Source of the DNA: JADKAV01 sp963733395
Lineage (GTDB): Bacteria; Actinomycetota; Actinomycetes; S36-B12; UBA10799
Length of the DNA stretch: 64,000 nt
Direction: 5' to 3'
Assembly: GCA_963733395.1 (NCBI GenBank)
Contig: CAVTCZ010000021.1
Location: 1 to 64,000, forward strand
In this document: one piece after another, positions 34,085 to 41,256 of the stretch
Layout of the letters: every line of letters begins with the position of its first letter
Numbering within the stretch: position 1 is the first letter of the stretch
Notes under the pieces: model-generated
Told to the model about the DNA's origin: nothing
Databases searched by the model: none
The model's input: the letters and a program-made list of their open reading frames with translations, nothing else
Position numbers and translations under genes: made by a program

Positions 34085-35812
34085 GTGACCACGACCCGAC
34101 GGCTCGGCGACCGGTACGAACTCGGCGACGAGCTCGGCCGCGGCGGCATGGCCGAGGTGTTCGAGGGCAAGGACCTGCGCCTCAACCGCCGCATCGCCGT
34201 GAAGGTGCTGCGCCCGGATCTGGCCCGCGACCCCGCCTTCCAGGGCCGCTTCCGGCGGGAGGCGCAGTCGGCGGCTTCACTGAACGACCCCAACATCGTC
34301 GCCGTCTACGACACCGGGGAGGACGTCCTCGACGGCGGCGGCGAGCACGTGATGGTGCCCTACATCGTCATGGAGTACGTCGACGGACACACGCTGCGGG
34401 AACTGATGAGCAGCGGCCGGCGACTGCTGCCGGAGCGCTCCCTGGAGATCATGTCCGGGGTGCTCAGCGCGCTGGACTACTCGCACGCCCACGGGATCAT
34501 CCACCGGGACATCAAGCCCGGCAACGTGATGCTGACCCGCACCGGCGATGTGAAGGTGATGGACTTCGGCATCGCCCGGGCCGTGGCCGACGCCCACGCC
34601 ACCATGACCCAGGGCAACGCGGTGATGGGCACCGCCCAGTACCTCTCGCCCGAACAGGCCCGCGGTGAGGTGGTCGACGCCCGCTCGGACCTGTACTCCG
34701 CCGGCTGCCTGCTGTACGAGTTGCTCACCGGCCGCCCCCCGTTCCAGGGGGAGAGTGCGGTGTCGGTCGCCTACCAACACGTCAGCGAGACCCCGGTGCC
34801 TCCGTCCCAGGTGGATCCGGCGGTGCCGCCGGCCCTCGACGGGATGGTGCTGAAGTCCCTGGCCAAGCGGCCGGAGGATCGCTACCAGAGCGCCAACGAG
34901 TTCAAGGCCGACGTGGAGCGGGCACTGGCCGGCCTGCCGGTCACCGGTGCCGTGCCGACGATGCGGGCCACGATCCCCGCATCCGCGACGACCGCGTCGC
35001 TGGCGCCGGTCGGCGGGCAGGATCCGGCGCAGAGCGGCCCCGCCAAGCGCAGCCCGTGGGCCTGGCTCGGGGTGACCGTGCTGGTGCTGGCGGTGGCCGC
35101 CGCCGCCCTGTTCATCGGCCGCAACGTCTTCAGCGGCGGGTCCGGGCAGCGGGTGACCGTGCCCGACGTGGTCGGCATGAGCATCGACGAGGCACAGCGT
35201 GCCCTGGAGGCCCAGGGCCTCAAGCTCGGCGCGCAGACCCCGCAGACCTCCAACGAGCCGGAGGACACCGTGCTCGCCCAGGACCCCGAGGCCGATACCC
35301 AGCTCGCGACCGGCGAGGCGGTGACCGTGACGGTTTCGGCCGGCAAGCAGCAGACGCAGGTCCCGCCCCTGGAGGGTCTGACCAGCCTCGACGACGTGCG
35401 CACGGCACTCAAGGACGCCAAGTTGGAGCTCGGCAACGTCAAACAGGTCGAGTCCAGCCAGCCCGAAGGGTTGGTCCTGAACCAGAGCCCGGACGCCTTC
35501 TCCACCGTCGATGTCGGCAGCAAGGTCGACATCGAGGTGTCGACCGGCGTGGTCGAGGTCCCGGGTGTCATCGGTTTCACCCAGTCGGCGGCAACCTCCG
35601 CACTGTCGAAGGCCGGCCTGGACGTCTCCGTCGTGACCGCCAGTTCCGACCAACCGATCGGGACGGTCACCAACCAGAACCCCTCCGAAGGGGCGCAGGT
35701 GAAGAAGGGCACCACGGTCACGATCACCGTGTCCAGCGGACCCACTCCCACGCCGACGCCGACCCCGACGCCCACCGAGTCCCCAACCCCGTCGGGCGAG
35801 GCGACGCAGTAG
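34085..35812 (+). CDS. pknB: Serine/threonine kinase PknB with three PASTA domains
   Basis: The start is GTG 34085, with AGGAGG 5 bases upstream. The kinase domain (residues 1-275) has GRGGMAEVFEG, AVKVL (Lys), IIHRDIKPGNVM and DFGIARA. A membrane helix lies around residues 327-345. Three PASTA repeats follow (starting VTVPDVVGMS, TQVPPLEGLT, VEVPGVIGFT), one fewer than in M. tuberculosis PknB. The tail is a Pro-Thr repeat (PTPTPTPTPTP). PASTA domains sense muropeptides or lipid II and the kinase adjusts cell-wall synthesis. It closes the operon. Confidence 0.96.
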   Translation: MTTTRRLGDRYELGDELGRGGMAEVFEGKDLRLNRRIAVKVLRPDLARDPAFQGRFRREAQSAASLNDPNIVAVYDTGEDVLDGGGEHVMVPYIVMEYVDGHTLRELMSSGRRLLPERSLEIMSGVLSALDYSHAHGIIHRDIKPGNVMLTRTGDVKVMDFGIARAVADAHATMTQGNAVMGTAQYLSPEQARGEVVDARSDLYSAGCLLYELLTGRPPFQGESAVSVAYQHVSETPVPPSQVDPAVPPALDGMVLKSLAKRPEDRYQSANEFKADVERALAGLPVTGAVPTMRATIPASATTASLAPVGGQDPAQSGPAKRSPWAWLGVTVLVLAVAAAALFIGRNVFSGGSGQRVTVPDVVGMSIDEAQRALEAQGLKLGAQTPQTSNEPEDTVLAQDPEADTQLATGEAVTVTVSAGKQQTQVPPLEGLTSLDDVRTALKDAKLELGNVKQVESSQPEGLVLNQSPDAFSTVDVGSKVDIEVSTGVVEVPGVIGFTQSAATSALSKAGLDVSVVTASSDQPIGTVTNQNPSEGAQVKKGTTVTITVSSGPTPTPTPTPTPTESPTPSGEATQ

Positions 35813-35859
35813 GCCTCGCGGTTGGGCCGGCAATAGGTCCTTGGACAGAGGTCCTTGTC

Positions 35860-35885
35860 GCCCGCGTGAGCGGAACCACGCGGGC
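35860..35885. terminator. GC-rich hairpin between convergent pknB and trpG
   Basis: GCCCGCGTG at 35860-35868 and CACGCGGGC at 35877-35885 form a perfect 9-bp stem with an 8-base loop. It lies 48 bp after the pknB stop and 27 bp after the trpG stop on the other strand, so it could end both transcripts. No T-tract is present. Confidence 0.6.
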
Positions 35886-35911
35886 TCACGACGTGCGGCG
35901 GGCGAACCCGC

Positions 35912-36526
35912 TCAACCCACTACCGGGGACAGCCCCTCGCTGCGCCGCACCGCATCCGTGTCACCACAGGCTGCCAGCCAGTTGGCCAGCATCCGGTGGC
36001 CCCCTTCAGTGAGCACCGACTCGGGATGGAACTGCACGCCCTCCACCGCAAGCTCCCGGTGCCGCAGGCCCATGATGACGCCGCTGCCGGTCCGGGCGCT
36101 CACCTCGAGCTCGGCGGGCACGGTGTCCGGTTCCACCGCCAGCGAGTGGTAGCGGGTCGCGGTCATGGGGTTGGGCAGGCCCGCGAAGACCCCGCGGCCG
36201 TCGTGCTCGACCAATGAGGTCTTGCCGTGCAGCAACTCGGGCGCCCGGCTGACCGTGGCTCCGTAGACCTCGGCGATGGCCTGATGCCCAAGGCACACCC
36301 CGAAGATCGGCATCTGCCCGGCGTACCGACCGATCAGGTCCATGCAGATCCCGGCGTCGTCGGGGGTGCCCGGTCCGGGGGACAGCAGCACGCCGCTGTA
36401 GCCCGCGACCTCCTCGAGGGTGATCTCGTCGTTGCGGAAGACCACGCACTCGGTCTGCAGCTGCCCCAGGTACTGAACCAGGTTGTAGACGAAACTGTCG
36501 TAGTTGTCGATCACCAGGACCGTCAT
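35912..36526 (-). CDS. trpG: Glutamine amidotransferase, anthranilate/PABA synthase component II
   Basis: The 204-residue protein starts at ATG 36526, overlapping the DUF881 stop. It is a class I glutamine amidotransferase: VLVIDNYDSFVYNLVQYLG, SPGPGTPDDAG, GVCLGHQAIAE with the nucleophilic Cys, and GVQFHPESVLTE with the His-Glu pair. It supplies ammonia to TrpE or PabB; neither is nearby. The same gene lies next to pknB in mycobacteria (Rv0013), where it is called trpG. It could serve folate synthesis as well. Confidence 0.93.
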   Translation of the reverse strand: MTVLVIDNYDSFVYNLVQYLGQLQTECVVFRNDEITLEEVAGYSGVLLSPGPGTPDDAGICMDLIGRYAGQMPIFGVCLGHQAIAEVYGATVSRAPELLHGKTSLVEHDGRGVFAGLPNPMTATRYHSLAVEPDTVPAELEVSARTGSGVIMGLRHRELAVEGVQFHPESVLTEGGHRMLANWLAACGDTDAVRRSEGLSPVVG

Positions 36527-37248
36527 GAGCGTCCTTTCTTGTCCGGCACGGGCGTGGCGTCGTCGATGCCCAGCGAGCCGTCGAAGCCGGGGATGGTGGC
36601 GGTGTCCTGGCGAACCTGCTCGTAGCCGAGGCCGAAGAACTCCACAGCGGCCTGATACCCCCGCAGGTAGTCGTCGCGCTCCAGCTCCCGCTCGATGTCG
36701 GCTTGATCCCCGACACCGGTGACCACGAACGGCGGTGAGTACACCCGCCCCTGCAGGATCAAGGTGTTTCCCACACACCGCACGGCACTGGTGGCGATGA
36801 GGCGTTGGTCCATCACCTGGATCCCCAGCGCACCTGCGCGCCACATCGCATTGATCACGGCCTGCAGATCCTGCTGGTGCACGACCAGGTCGTCCGGGTT
36901 GGCCTCTTCGTTACCCTCCTGCGGGGCATCGGTCAGGGTCACGGTCACCGCCGGACCGGTCAGCGGCACGAGCCCGACCGGCGAGGACAACTGGTCGATC
37001 GCGCCCTGTGCCCGGGCGGCCGCCGTCCCCTCCTGGTCCTTGCCGAGCTGCTGCACCCGGGTCTGCAGTTCGGCGACCTGGTTCTGCTTCTGATCGACGA
37101 TGGCGGCCCGTTCGGCCACCACATCCTTGAGGGCGGCGGTGTCGCTGCGCAGATCCGTCCCGGCGGCAGTGTTGGCGCTCGCGGCGAACAGGAACCCGGC
37201 GGCCCCGAAGACCACCGCGGCCAGAACTGCCCACCAGCGCACACTCAC
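36523..37248 (-). CDS. DUF881 membrane protein (Rv0012-like)
   Basis: The 241-residue protein has one N-terminal helix (WWAVLAAVVFGAAGFLFAAS), a coiled-coil stretch (about residues 35-75, LKDVVAERAAIVDQKQNQVAEL) and the extracytoplasmic DUF881 domain (INAMWRAGALGIQVMDQRLI, AVRCVGNTLILQGRVYSPPF). The family is conserved beside crgA in Actinobacteria and is thought to act in division or envelope upkeep; its activity is unknown. It is transcribed away from crgA, with 33 bp between start codons. Confidence 0.9.
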   Translation of the reverse strand: MSVRWWAVLAAVVFGAAGFLFAASANTAAGTDLRSDTAALKDVVAERAAIVDQKQNQVAELQTRVQQLGKDQEGTAAARAQGAIDQLSSPVGLVPLTGPAVTVTLTDAPQEGNEEANPDDLVVHQQDLQAVINAMWRAGALGIQVMDQRLIATSAVRCVGNTLILQGRVYSPPFVVTGVGDQADIERELERDDYLRGYQAAVEFFGLGYEQVRQDTATIPGFDGSLGIDDATPVPDKKGRS

Positions 37249-37281
37249 GGAACCACACTACGGCGCGGTAGAGTTGCCCTC

Positions 37282-37527
37282 GTGCCCGAATCCCGCTCCC
37301 GCCGCAAGGCCAACACCGGCGACGACAAGCGCAAACCGGTCAAGATCGGCAGCCCGCCCTGGGTCGCACCGCTCATGGTCGGGCTGTTCGTCGTCGGCCT
37401 GGTGTGGATCTGCGCCTGGTACATCGCACCGGACGCACCCGTTCTGTCCGACCTCGGCTTCTGGAACCTGGTCGGCGGATTCGTACTTATCGCACTCGGT
37501 TTCGTCGTGTCCACCAAGTGGCGGTAA
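37282..37527 (+). CDS. crgA: Cell division protein CrgA
   Basis: The 81-residue protein has a basic N-terminus (PESRSRRKANTGDDKRKPVK) and two membrane helices with the linking sequence WYIAPDAPVLSDLGFWN that is typical of CrgA. It recruits division and polar growth proteins in actinobacteria. GTG 37282 is preceded by TAGAGT (37269-37274 region), fitting a leaderless transcript. Confidence 0.94.
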   Translation: MPESRSRRKANTGDDKRKPVKIGSPPWVAPLMVGLFVVGLVWICAWYIAPDAPVLSDLGFWNLVGGFVLIALGFVVSTKWR

Positions 37528-37544
37528 TGACAGGGGTGTAGTTC

Positions 37545-37573
37545 TCCCCAGCTGGGGACAACCCTGTGGATAA
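37545..37573. promoter_or_regulatory. Perfect palindrome next to a consensus DnaA box
   Basis: TCCCCAGCTGGGGA at 37545-37558 is a perfect 14-bp palindrome. TGTGGATAA at 37565-37573 is a perfect DnaA box (TTATCCACA) on the minus strand. Both lie just after crgA, about 15 kb from oriC. They could form a DnaA-titration site or be chance; the palindrome may also be part of a terminator. Confidence 0.5.
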
Positions 37574-37651
37574 CTTCGTTGGTGTGCGCCACCGGCACGG
37601 TCCCGGAGGTCCGGCCTGCCCGGCTTCCGTTGGTGTTCGTGCAGTTTGTCG

Positions 37652-37711
37652 ACGTTCGGGTAGTTCGTTGTCGTTCATCGGCGCGCGAACGCCAACGTTC
37701 TACCCGAACAC
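37652..37711. repeat. Long imperfect palindrome between crgA and the thiolase gene
   Basis: The arms 37652-37676 and 37687-37711 pair at 20 of 25 positions, including GTTCGGGTAG with CTACCCGAAC, around a 10-base loop. It should form a strong hairpin that could terminate both convergent transcripts. The thiolase reading frame runs through the right arm and the loop and stops at the end of the left arm. Confidence 0.75.
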
Positions 37712-38898
37712 CCACATTCGCGGCTGCGTGCGGCGGTGCGCGCCGCCTCGCACACCAGCTCCACGATCGTGGCGTTGGCCATGCCGCCGCCCTCGCACAT
37801 CGTCTGCAGGCCGTACCGGATGCCGTTGCGCTGCATCTGGTGCACCAGCGTCGTCATCAGCCGCGCACCGGAGGCGCCCAGCGGGTGCCCCAGCGCGATC
37901 GCGCCGCCGTTCGGGTTGGTGATCTTGGGGTCGGCACCGGTCTCGGCGAACCAGGCCCCCACCACCGAGGCGAACGCCTCGTTGATCTCGACCGCGCCGA
38001 TGTCGGCCATGGTCAGCCCCGAGCGATCGAGCACCTTCTGCGTGGCCGGGATCGGGCCGGTGAGCATGATGATCGGGTCGACGCCGGCCATCACGCCGGT
38101 GTGGAAGCGCACGATCGGGGTGAGCCCGAGTTCGGCCGCCTTCTCGCTGGTCATCACCAGCAGCGCAGCGGAACCGTCGGAGATCTGTGACGCGTTGCCC
38201 GCGGTGACCACCCCGTTCTCGGTGAACGGCGTCGGCAGGCCCGCCAACTTCTCCACCGACGACCCCGGGCGGATGCCCTGGTCGGCCGTGACCCCACGCA
38301 CCGGCACGATCTCTTCGGCGAAGATCCCCTCGTCGGTGGCCCGCGCCGCCCGCTCGTGGGACTCGACCGCCATCTCGTCGAGGTACTGCCGGGACAGGTT
38401 CCACTTCTCGGCGATCATCTCCGCCGAGACGCCCTGGTTGACCAGTTTGCCCTCGTAACGGTCGGTCATCATCGGGCCGAAGGGACCGTCGCCGCCCTTG
38501 CCGTTGGAGAACATCGGGATGCGGGACATGGACTCCACGCCACCGGCGACGACCACGTCGTAGTGGCCCGCGATCACGCTGGCCGCCGCGAAGTGCAGCG
38601 CCTGCTGCGAGGAGCCGCACTGCCGGTCGAGGGTGGTTCCGGGGACGGACTCGGGGAAGCCGGCAGCCAGTGCCGCGTTGCGGCCGATGTTGAAACCCTG
38701 CTCGCCGACCTGCGACACGCAGCCCCAGATCACGTCCTCGATGAGTCCGGGGTCGATCCCGGCGCGGTCCACCAAACCCTGCAGGGCCAAGGCGGACAGA
38801 TCCACAGCGTGGATGCCGGACAGGGCACCCTTCTCGGGCTTGCCCACCCCGATCGGGGTGCGCACGGCGGCAACGATCACAGCATCGCGAGTAGTCAT
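37675..38898 (-). CDS. Acetyl-CoA acetyltransferase (thiolase) with an unusual C-terminal tail
   Basis: The 407-residue protein has the thiolase active-site Cys in LDRQCGSSQQALHFA, the His in NPNGGAIALGHPLGASG and the second Cys in GLQTMCEGGGMANATIVE. It joins or cleaves acyl-CoA, either in beta-oxidation or acetoacetyl-CoA synthesis. Family members normally end soon after GMANATI. Here about 25 further residues follow (AARTAARSRECGCSGRTLAF), encoded by the palindromic repeat at 37652-37711, so the element probably replaced the original stop. A GTTAC-N6-GTAAC site lies just upstream of the start. Confidence 0.92.
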   Translation of the reverse strand: MTTRDAVIVAAVRTPIGVGKPEKGALSGIHAVDLSALALQGLVDRAGIDPGLIEDVIWGCVSQVGEQGFNIGRNAALAAGFPESVPGTTLDRQCGSSQQALHFAAASVIAGHYDVVVAGGVESMSRIPMFSNGKGGDGPFGPMMTDRYEGKLVNQGVSAEMIAEKWNLSRQYLDEMAVESHERAARATDEGIFAEEIVPVRGVTADQGIRPGSSVEKLAGLPTPFTENGVVTAGNASQISDGSAALLVMTSEKAAELGLTPIVRFHTGVMAGVDPIIMLTGPIPATQKVLDRSGLTMADIGAVEINEAFASVVGAWFAETGADPKITNPNGGAIALGHPLGASGARLMTTLVHQMQRNGIRYGLQTMCEGGGMANATIVELVCEAARTAARSRECGCSGRTLAFARR

Positions 38899-38907
38899 GG
38901 ATCGTAT

Positions 38908-38923
38908 GTTACCCGTGAGTAAC
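38908..38923. promoter_or_regulatory. Inverted repeat GTTAC-N6-GTAAC upstream of the thiolase gene
   Basis: GTTACCCGTGAGTAAC has perfect 5-bp arms and lies 10-25 bp before the thiolase start codon. Such TTAC...GTAA operators are typical of TetR-type repressors of fatty-acid genes. No regulator gene is adjacent. The assignment is by pattern only. Confidence 0.45.
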
Positions 38924-38969
38924 TTGGGCTGTCCAGGGCCCCCGCCATCGGTTGTCGGATCGAGCACCC

Positions 38970-39815
38970 CTACCCGATCGGCACCAACTGCGAGATCTGA
39001 TCGGCCCGCCACAGCGCGATGCCCGCCAGCACCAGCACGATGCCAGTACAACCCACCACCTGCACCAGGGTCTGCTGCTTGCCGGACGGTGCCTTGGAGA
39101 ACACGAACGCGACCGCAGCACCGGTGATCAAGCCGCCGAGGTGCGCCCGCCAGTCGACGCCCGGCGCGATGAACCCGATCACCACGTTGATGCCGATCAG
39201 CACGAGCACCTGGGTGATGTCCGTGCGCAGGTGCCGGCCGGCCACGACCAACGCCCCCATCAACCCGAAGATCGCACCGCTGGCGCCCACCGAGACGGTG
39301 TTGATGCTGGAGAACGTGAAGGAGGCCACTGCCCCACCGAGCCCGGCGATCAGGAAGAGGATGAGGAACCGCGCATGGCCCAACAGCCTTTCCAGGGGCG
39401 GGCCGAGGACGAACAACACGTACATGTTGAACGCCAGGTGCAGCAGGCTGCCGTGCAGGAACACCGACGTCAGCAGCCGGTACCACTCGTCGTTGATCGC
39501 GACCGCCGCCGGCCACATGCCCCAGTCGGCCGCGACCGCGTTGACCCCGACCAGGAACTGCAGGGCGAAGATGGCCGCACACACCCCGATCAGGGAGATC
39601 GTGACCGTGCTGGAGGAGGTGATGCGCCCGCCGAACACCGTCTTGGCCTCGCGGGTCGTGGCCTGCCCCGCGGCCACGCACTCAGGGCACTGGAAGCCGA
39701 CCGCCGCCGGGATCATGCACTCCGGGCAGATCGGCCGGTCACACCGCGTACACCGGATCCAGGTCGGGCGGTCGGGATGGCGGTAGCAGACCGGCGCCGG
39801 CTCGGGGGTACTCAC
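38970..39815 (-). CDS. Rhomboid family intramembrane serine protease with zinc-binding N-terminus
   Basis: From GTG 39815 (overlapping the cyclophilin stop) the protein has 281 residues. The N-terminus is a B-box-like Cys/His cluster (CYRHPDRPTWIRCTRCDRPI, then CPEC and CPECV). Six helices follow with WYRLLTSVFLHGSLLHLAFN, the catalytic Ser in SVGASGAIFGLMGA and the catalytic His in WRAHLGGLITG. Rhomboids cleave membrane proteins within the bilayer. This position beside ppiA is conserved in actinobacteria. Confidence 0.93.
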   Translation of the reverse strand: MSTPEPAPVCYRHPDRPTWIRCTRCDRPICPECMIPAAVGFQCPECVAAGQATTREAKTVFGGRITSSSTVTISLIGVCAAIFALQFLVGVNAVAADWGMWPAAVAINDEWYRLLTSVFLHGSLLHLAFNMYVLFVLGPPLERLLGHARFLILFLIAGLGGAVASFTFSSINTVSVGASGAIFGLMGALVVAGRHLRTDITQVLVLIGINVVIGFIAPGVDWRAHLGGLITGAAVAFVFSKAPSGKQQTLVQVVGCTGIVLVLAGIALWRADQISQLVPIG

Positions 39816-40324
39816 GCGATGATGTCGACCGATTCGATCACGACGTCGTCGACCGGCTTGTCCATCCGGCCGGTCGGGGTCGCGGCGATCGCGTCCACGA
39901 CGTCGCGACCGGCCTGGTCGGCGACCTCGCCGAAGATCGTGTGCTTGAAGTTCAGGTGCGGTGTCTTGCCCACGGTGATGAAGAACTGCGAGCCGTTGGT
40001 GTTGGGCCCGGCGTTGGCCATCGCCAGCAGGTAGGGGCGGTCGAACTGCAGCTCGGGGTGGAACTCGTCGGCGAACCGGTAGCCCGGGCCGCCCGTGCCG
40101 GTACCGAGCGGGCAGCCGCCCTGGATCATGAACCCGCTGATGACGCGGTGGAACGTCACGCCGTTGTAGAGCGGCCCGGAACCCGGGGCACCGGTCTTCG
40201 GGTCGACCCACTCGCGGGAGCCATCGGCCAGGCCCACGAAGTTGGCCACGGTCTTGGGCGCCTGGTCGGCGAACAGGTTGATGAGGATGTCACCACGGTT
40301 GGTGTGCAGGACGGCTTGGGTCAT
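39812..40324 (-). CDS. ppiA: Peptidyl-prolyl cis-trans isomerase (cyclophilin)
   Basis: The 170-residue cytoplasmic protein has TVANFVGLADGSREW, YNGVTFHRVISGFMIQGG, LAMANAGPNTNGSQFFITV and LNFKHTIFGEVAD, the complete cyclophilin core with the catalytic Arg (FHRV) and Gln/Phe residues. It speeds proline isomerisation in protein folding. The gene is the PpiA homologue of the mycobacterial oriC region (Rv0009) and is translationally coupled to the rhomboid gene (GTGA overlap). Confidence 0.95.
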   Translation of the reverse strand: MTQAVLHTNRGDILINLFADQAPKTVANFVGLADGSREWVDPKTGAPGSGPLYNGVTFHRVISGFMIQGGCPLGTGTGGPGYRFADEFHPELQFDRPYLLAMANAGPNTNGSQFFITVGKTPHLNFKHTIFGEVADQAGRDVVDAIAATPTGRMDKPVDDVVIESVDIIA

Positions 40325-40336
40325 GATCCGATCCTG

Positions 40337-40972
40337 TCACAGGTGTTTGGTGGCCTCACGCACGGACAGCGGCGCCAGTTCGTGGCCGGCGACGAAATCC
40401 CGTACCCACGCAGGGTCGGTGTAGGCGTAGTCGCGCAGCGCCCAGCCGATGGCCTTGCGGATCCAGAACGTCCGATCGCCGGTGTTGGGCTCGATCACCG
40501 CCGTGAGCAGTTCCGAGTCGGTGTCGGTCTTGCACCCCACCTGGCAGATGATGGCCGCCCGCCGGATCCACAGGTCCTCGTCGACGGCCCAGGCCCGGAT
40601 GTCCAGTTCCCGCCGCAGCGGGCCCACCAACTTGGTCGCCGTCTCATCCACCAGGTCCCACCAGGCCCCGGTCGTGATCAGGTGGCGCAGAAGGGGTTCG
40701 TCGGCCGGGGTCAGCCGCTGGGTGCGAAGCAACGCCAGCGCGGCATAACGTTCCTCGCGGTACTCGGCGTCATCCCACAGTGTGCGGGCCGCGGCCAGGC
40801 ACTCGTCGCGGGTGAACGGTTGCCGCAGGATCGGGCGCAAGGCCTTGGTCCGCGCCTGCTTCTGCACCCCGAGGAACGGCATCTCGGACTTCATGTACCG
40901 CTGCATCTCCGGCGCTTTGGCCGGGTCGGCCTGCGCCCGCAGCGCGGCGCGGATCTCAGCGATCAGGTCCAT
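40337..40972 (-). CDS. AlkD-like DNA alkylation repair protein
   Basis: The 211-residue protein is all-helical, with HEAT-like repeats: YMKSEMPFLGVQKQARTKAL, TLWDDAEYREERYAALALL, LITTGAWWDLVDETATKLVG and TFWIRKAIGWALRDYAYTDP. These match the AlkC/AlkD glycosylase family, which removes alkylated purines. The Trp and Asp of WDLVD and the final WALRDY are in the conserved positions. It lies 12 bp upstream of the cyclophilin gene on the same strand and may be cotranscribed. Confidence 0.88.
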   Translation of the reverse strand: MDLIAEIRAALRAQADPAKAPEMQRYMKSEMPFLGVQKQARTKALRPILRQPFTRDECLAAARTLWDDAEYREERYAALALLRTQRLTPADEPLLRHLITTGAWWDLVDETATKLVGPLRRELDIRAWAVDEDLWIRRAAIICQVGCKTDTDSELLTAVIEPNTGDRTFWIRKAIGWALRDYAYTDPAWVRDFVAGHELAPLSVREATKHL

Positions 40973-41178
40973 GAGTGCGACCTTGCCACAACCGGCTCCC
41001 GGGCGCGAAACCGTTCACTTGTGGTCGTCCGCGACAGGTGTTGCCGAACATCGGGCGAGGAGGCCCTGATTCACATGGAAGGACACGCAGCGGGATGCCC
41101 GTCACCGTCGTGAGAATCCGCGCCGGTCCGGGGTGTTGCGCCGCCCGCATCGCCCCGGCAGGTGTGCGTGTTTCTGGC

Positions 41179-41203
41179 TGTCCACACCCCCGGTTTGTGG
41201 ACA
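41179..41203. promoter_or_regulatory. Inverted repeat TGTCCACA-N9-TGTGGACA upstream of the HNH gene
   Basis: The two perfect 8-bp arms (41179-41186 and 41196-41203) each differ little from a DnaA box (TTGTCCACA on the minus strand for the right arm). TAGCGT at 41228-41233 could be the -10 and GGAAGGGGG at 41244-41252 is the ribosome-binding site of the following gene. The repeat may be an operator or a DnaA-binding site. Confidence 0.5.
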
Positions 41204-41256
41204 CCGGAAATGTCGTACCCCCTGGTCTAGCGTGGTGGGTGTGGGAAGGGGGTGTG

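Noticed and set aside
34085..35812. Repeated PTPTPT coding stretch as a possible CRISPR-like or satellite repeat
   Set aside because: It is the Pro-Thr tail of PknB, in frame and followed by its stop; there are no spacers or palindromic repeats.
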